A stretch of DNA of 64,000 nt from Chitinolyticbacter albus (GTDB taxonomy: Bacteria; Pseudomonadota; Gammaproteobacteria; Burkholderiales; Chitinibacteraceae): positions 62,001 to 126,000 of the forward strand of contig NZ_JANBVF010000002.1 of assembly GCF_024437655.1 (NCBI RefSeq), in the 5' to 3' direction. Shown piece by piece: positions 61,397 to 64,000 of this stretch (the first letter of the stretch is position 1; each line of letters begins with the position of its first letter). The notes below the pieces were generated by a model. It saw nothing but the letters and a program-made list of their open reading frames with translations, had not been told where the DNA came from and made no database searches. The position numbers and the translations under genes are program-made.

Positions 61397-63706
61397 TTAT
61401 GCCTGGGTCACTTCGATGGCCGCGGTCAGCGCGCCGAGGGCACGGGTCGCCGGCAGGTTGGCTGCCACGCGCACCACGTCATCGGCAAGACCTGCGTCGA
61501 GTGCGACGGCGAGCGTCGCTACGCCGGCACCCTGCTTCACCTGGGCGTTGCCGCCATGAGCGAGGCCGAGCTTGGCGAGCGTCGCAGCATTGGCCTTCAG
61601 CTGGCTTGCAGCCAGCGCATCAGCCGTAGCCTGCAGCGCCGGGGCGCGACGGGTCAGCATGTCGAGCTGGTAGATCGGCACTTCGCCCAGGCGAACCACG
61701 CCGCTCGCGGCCTGGGCCTTGACGGCCACCGGTGCGACCGCCGCGTTGGACAGCTTGGCGGCGACATCGCCCGCCAGCACCAGATCGCGCACTTCTTCCG
61801 AGCTGTTGAAGCCGAAGTTTTCCAGCCCCAGGAGGTTGCCGAGCACGCGGAACACCTTCCAGGCCGGGCGGGTTTCGCCCAGCGGGCGCACCACGCCGTT
61901 GAAGCTCTGCGGCTTGCCTTCGACGTTGACGAAGGTGCCCGAGGTTTCCGAGAACGGCGACACTGGCAGGATCACGTCGGCGTGTTCCAGCGCGCAGCTG
62001 CCAAAGCTACCCAGCGCGACGACCATGTCGGCCTGCTGCACGGCGGCAAGCGCTTCGGCGCCATTGGCGGTATCGAATTCGACTTCGGTGTTCAGCAGCA
62101 CGTAGGCCTTCTTCGGCTGGGCGAACACATTGCCGGCGCCGGTGGCACCAGCAAGTTGCGCCCCGACCGAGTTGGCGGCAGCGGCGAACACGCCGAGCTT
62201 GGCGCCGACGAGTTCGGCCAGCGCGGCGGCGGCGGCATGGAGCTCGGCGTAGCGCGGGTTCTGCTGCGCGAGGTTGCCCAACGCAATGCTGGTCTTGTCC
62301 TTGCCTTCGAACACGGCGGCCACCGCACGGGCAGCGTCGGTCACTTCGACGCCAGCGAGGTCGATATGGGCCGGCGCCGCGACGCCACGCGCCTCGGTCA
62401 CGGCCTTGATCACGGCGAGCACGCCTTCGACCAGCTGATCCGGGCGGACGATGAGTTCACCCGCCAAAGTGGTCAACAGGTCATCGCCGTGCGAATTGAC
62501 GATGGCAAGCTTGGCGCCCTTCTTCACCGCCTGACGCAGACGTTGCGCGATCAGCGGCTGCTCCTTGCGCAGCGTCGAGCCGACGACCAGCACGGCATCG
62601 CTGCCGACGAAATCGACGATGGACTGACCGAGCCAAGTTGCGCCCTGGGTCTTGAGACCGAAGTCGGCGGCGCGCAAACGCGTCTCGACGTTCTGGCTGC
62701 CAAGGCCCGCGAACAATTGCTTGAGCAGGTACAGCTCTTCGAGCGTCGCCTGCTCGGTGGCGACGGCGGCAATGCTGTCGGCGCCATGGTTGGCAATGAT
62801 GTCCTTCAGGCCGTGCACCACGTATTCGAGCGCGCTCTGCCAGTCGGCTTCCTGCCACACACCACCTTGCTTGATCAGCGGCTTGGTGAGGCGCTCTTCA
62901 GAATTCAGCGCTTCGTAGCTGAAGCGGTCACGGTCGGCGATCCAGCATTCGTTGATCGCTTCGTTTTCCAGCGGCAGCACACGCTTGACGCGGTGGTCCT
63001 TGACCTGGACCACGAGGTTGGCACCGAGGCCATCGTGCGGGCTGACCGACTTGCGACGGCTCAATTCCCAGGCACGGGCGCTGTAGCGGAATGGCTTGCT
63101 GGTCAGCGCGCCGACCGGGCACAGATCGATCACATTGCCGGAAATTTCCGAATCGACGGTCTTGCCGATGAAGGTCATCACCTCGGTGTGCTCGCCGCGG
63201 CCCGGCATGCCGAGCTCCTGGTACCCAGCGATTTCCTCGGTGAAGCGCACACAGCGGCTGCAGTGGATGCAACGCGTCATGTCGGTGGAGATCAAGGGGC
63301 CCAGGTTCTTGTTGGGCACCACGCGTTTCTCTTCCTCGTAACGCGAGGCCGAGCCACCGTAACCCACGGCCAGATCCTGCAGCTGGCACTCGCCACCCTG
63401 GTCACAGATCGGGCAATCGAGCGGGTGGTTGATCAGCAGAAACTCCATCACCCCCTTCTGCGCCGTCACCGCCATGTCGGAGTGCGTATGCACCTTCATG
63501 CCGTCAGTGACCGGCGTGGCACAGGCCGGCAGGGGCTTGGGTGCCTTTTCCACCTGGACGAGGCACATGCGGCAGTTGGCCGCGATCGACAGTTTCTTGT
63601 GGTAGCAGAAATGCGGAATGTGCACGCCCACCGAGTGGGCTGCGTCCATCACCGTGCTACCGCCGGGTACTGTCAGTTTCTTACCGTCGATTTCGATTTC
63701 GAGCAT
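61397..63706 (-). CDS. nuoG: NADH-quinone oxidoreductase subunit G
   Basis: 769 residues: N-terminal 2Fe-2S domain ([25 protein letters not shown]...PAC), His-ligated and standard 4Fe-4S clusters ([40 protein letters not shown]), and a molybdopterin oxidoreductase-like domain without cofactor motifs. The [10 protein letters not shown] stretch is the N5/N4 region. Electron relay of complex I. Confidence 0.97.
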   Translation of the reverse strand: MLEIEIDGKKLTVPGGSTVMDAAHSVGVHIPHFCYHKKLSIAANCRMCLVQVEKAPKPLPACATPVTDGMKVHTHSDMAVTAQKGVMEFLLINHPLDCPICDQGGECQLQDLAVGYGGSASRYEEEKRVVPNKNLGPLISTDMTRCIHCSRCVRFTEEIAGYQELGMPGRGEHTEVMTFIGKTVDSEISGNVIDLCPVGALTSKPFRYSARAWELSRRKSVSPHDGLGANLVVQVKDHRVKRVLPLENEAINECWIADRDRFSYEALNSEERLTKPLIKQGGVWQEADWQSALEYVVHGLKDIIANHGADSIAAVATEQATLEELYLLKQLFAGLGSQNVETRLRAADFGLKTQGATWLGQSIVDFVGSDAVLVVGSTLRKEQPLIAQRLRQAVKKGAKLAIVNSHGDDLLTTLAGELIVRPDQLVEGVLAVIKAVTEARGVAAPAHIDLAGVEVTDAARAVAAVFEGKDKTSIALGNLAQQNPRYAELHAAAAALAELVGAKLGVFAAAANSVGAQLAGATGAGNVFAQPKKAYVLLNTEVEFDTANGAEALAAVQQADMVVALGSFGSCALEHADVILPVSPFSETSGTFVNVEGKPQSFNGVVRPLGETRPAWKVFRVLGNLLGLENFGFNSSEEVRDLVLAGDVAAKLSNAAVAPVAVKAQAASGVVRLGEVPIYQLDMLTRRAPALQATADALAASQLKANAATLAKLGLAHGGNAQVKQGAGVATLAVALDAGLADDVVRVAANLPATRALGALTAAIEVTQA

Positions 63707-63760
63707 ATCGATTCGATCCCAATCACAAAGTCTGCAACGAACACATGCGCATCACCCGGC

Positions 63761-64000
63761 TCAGTAGCCCGGGGCGACGCAATTCTTGTGTTCGATGTGG
63801 TGTTCGAATTCGGCGCGGAAATGCTTGAGCATCCCCTGGACCGGCATGACTGCGGCGTCGCCCAGCGCACAAATGGTGCGGCCGGCGATATTGGCGCCGA
63901 CAGAGAGCAACAGGTCTAGATCTTCGGCGCGCCCCTGGCCGTGCTCGATGCGATGCACGACGCGGTAGAGCCAGCCCGTGCCTTCGCGGCACGGCGTGCA
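63761..64000 (-). CDS. nuoF: NADH-quinone oxidoreductase subunit F, 3' end only
   Basis: The last 79 residues, cut by the window edge: CTPCREGTGWLYRVVHRIEHGQGR supplies three of the cysteines that bind cluster N3, and AGRTICALGDAAVMPVQGML carries the fourth. NuoF binds FMN and NADH. It is 54 bases upstream of nuoG. Confidence 0.95.
   Translation of the reverse strand, partial: CTPCREGTGWLYRVVHRIEHGQGRAEDLDLLLSVGANIAGRTICALGDAAVMPVQGMLKHFRAEFEHHIEHKNCVAPGY

Overview
The window looks like a GC-rich betaproteobacterial chromosome, most likely Neisseriales and probably a Chitinibacteraceae-type chitin degrader. The evidence is conserved gene order (thrS-infC-rpmI-rplT-pheS-pheT-ihfA-merR; nuoF to nuoN plus a DUF2818 gene; rsmI divergent from lpoA-yraN-diaA-dolP; tesA divergent from ybbA-ybbP), a complete Entner-Doudoroff set, and two secreted proteins with paired CBM5/12 chitin-binding modules. 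Family calls come from recognising sequence motifs; no database search was run.

Layout. 1-2320: wreck of a P2-like prophage beside tRNA-Leu(CAA), holding two gene D fragments, an in-frame integrase/gene D chimera and an AT-richer cargo gene with collagen-like repeats and a possible PD-(D/E)XK motif. 2325-10411: RNA methyltransferase, envelope and lipoprotein genes, tesA/ybbAP. 10438-31814: glucose to acetyl-CoA, with an ABC sugar transporter (gtsABCD-like), porin, gapA, eda, edd, zwf, pgl, hexR, pgi and the pyruvate dehydrogenase genes aceE, aceF and lpdA. Putative HexR boxes lie between the divergent edd and zwf genes. 31823-33818: a methyltransferase and an HTH-citrate synthase gene broken by a TAG codon. 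34095-38312: AA10 lytic polysaccharide monooxygenase, a secreted unknown and an M64 metalloprotease, the first and last with paired chitin-binding modules. 38368-41192: glutathione peroxidase and the glutathione-dependent formaldehyde pathway. 41700-44072: an AT-richer three-gene island (amino acid racemase, EamA exporter, serine acetyltransferase-like) followed by a dispersed inverted-repeat element whose second copy lies between adhC and fghA. 44592-53404: glycine-zipper protein, tRNA-Pro, and the translation/IHF cluster up to thrS and tRNA-Val. 53424-64000: complex I genes, with nuoF cut by the window edge.

The observation I rate highest is a complete-looking transcription attenuator between tRNA-Val(GAC) and thrS. 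It has a ten-residue leader peptide with four threonine codons, competing stem-loops, and a Rho-independent terminator 40 bases before the thrS start codon, and it appears to be transcribed from the tRNA promoter. Other points to check are the ATA start of infC, the racemase/exporter/acetyltransferase island, the nuclease-like phage cargo gene, the repeat family, and the shared chitin-binding module pair on a protease and an LPMO.
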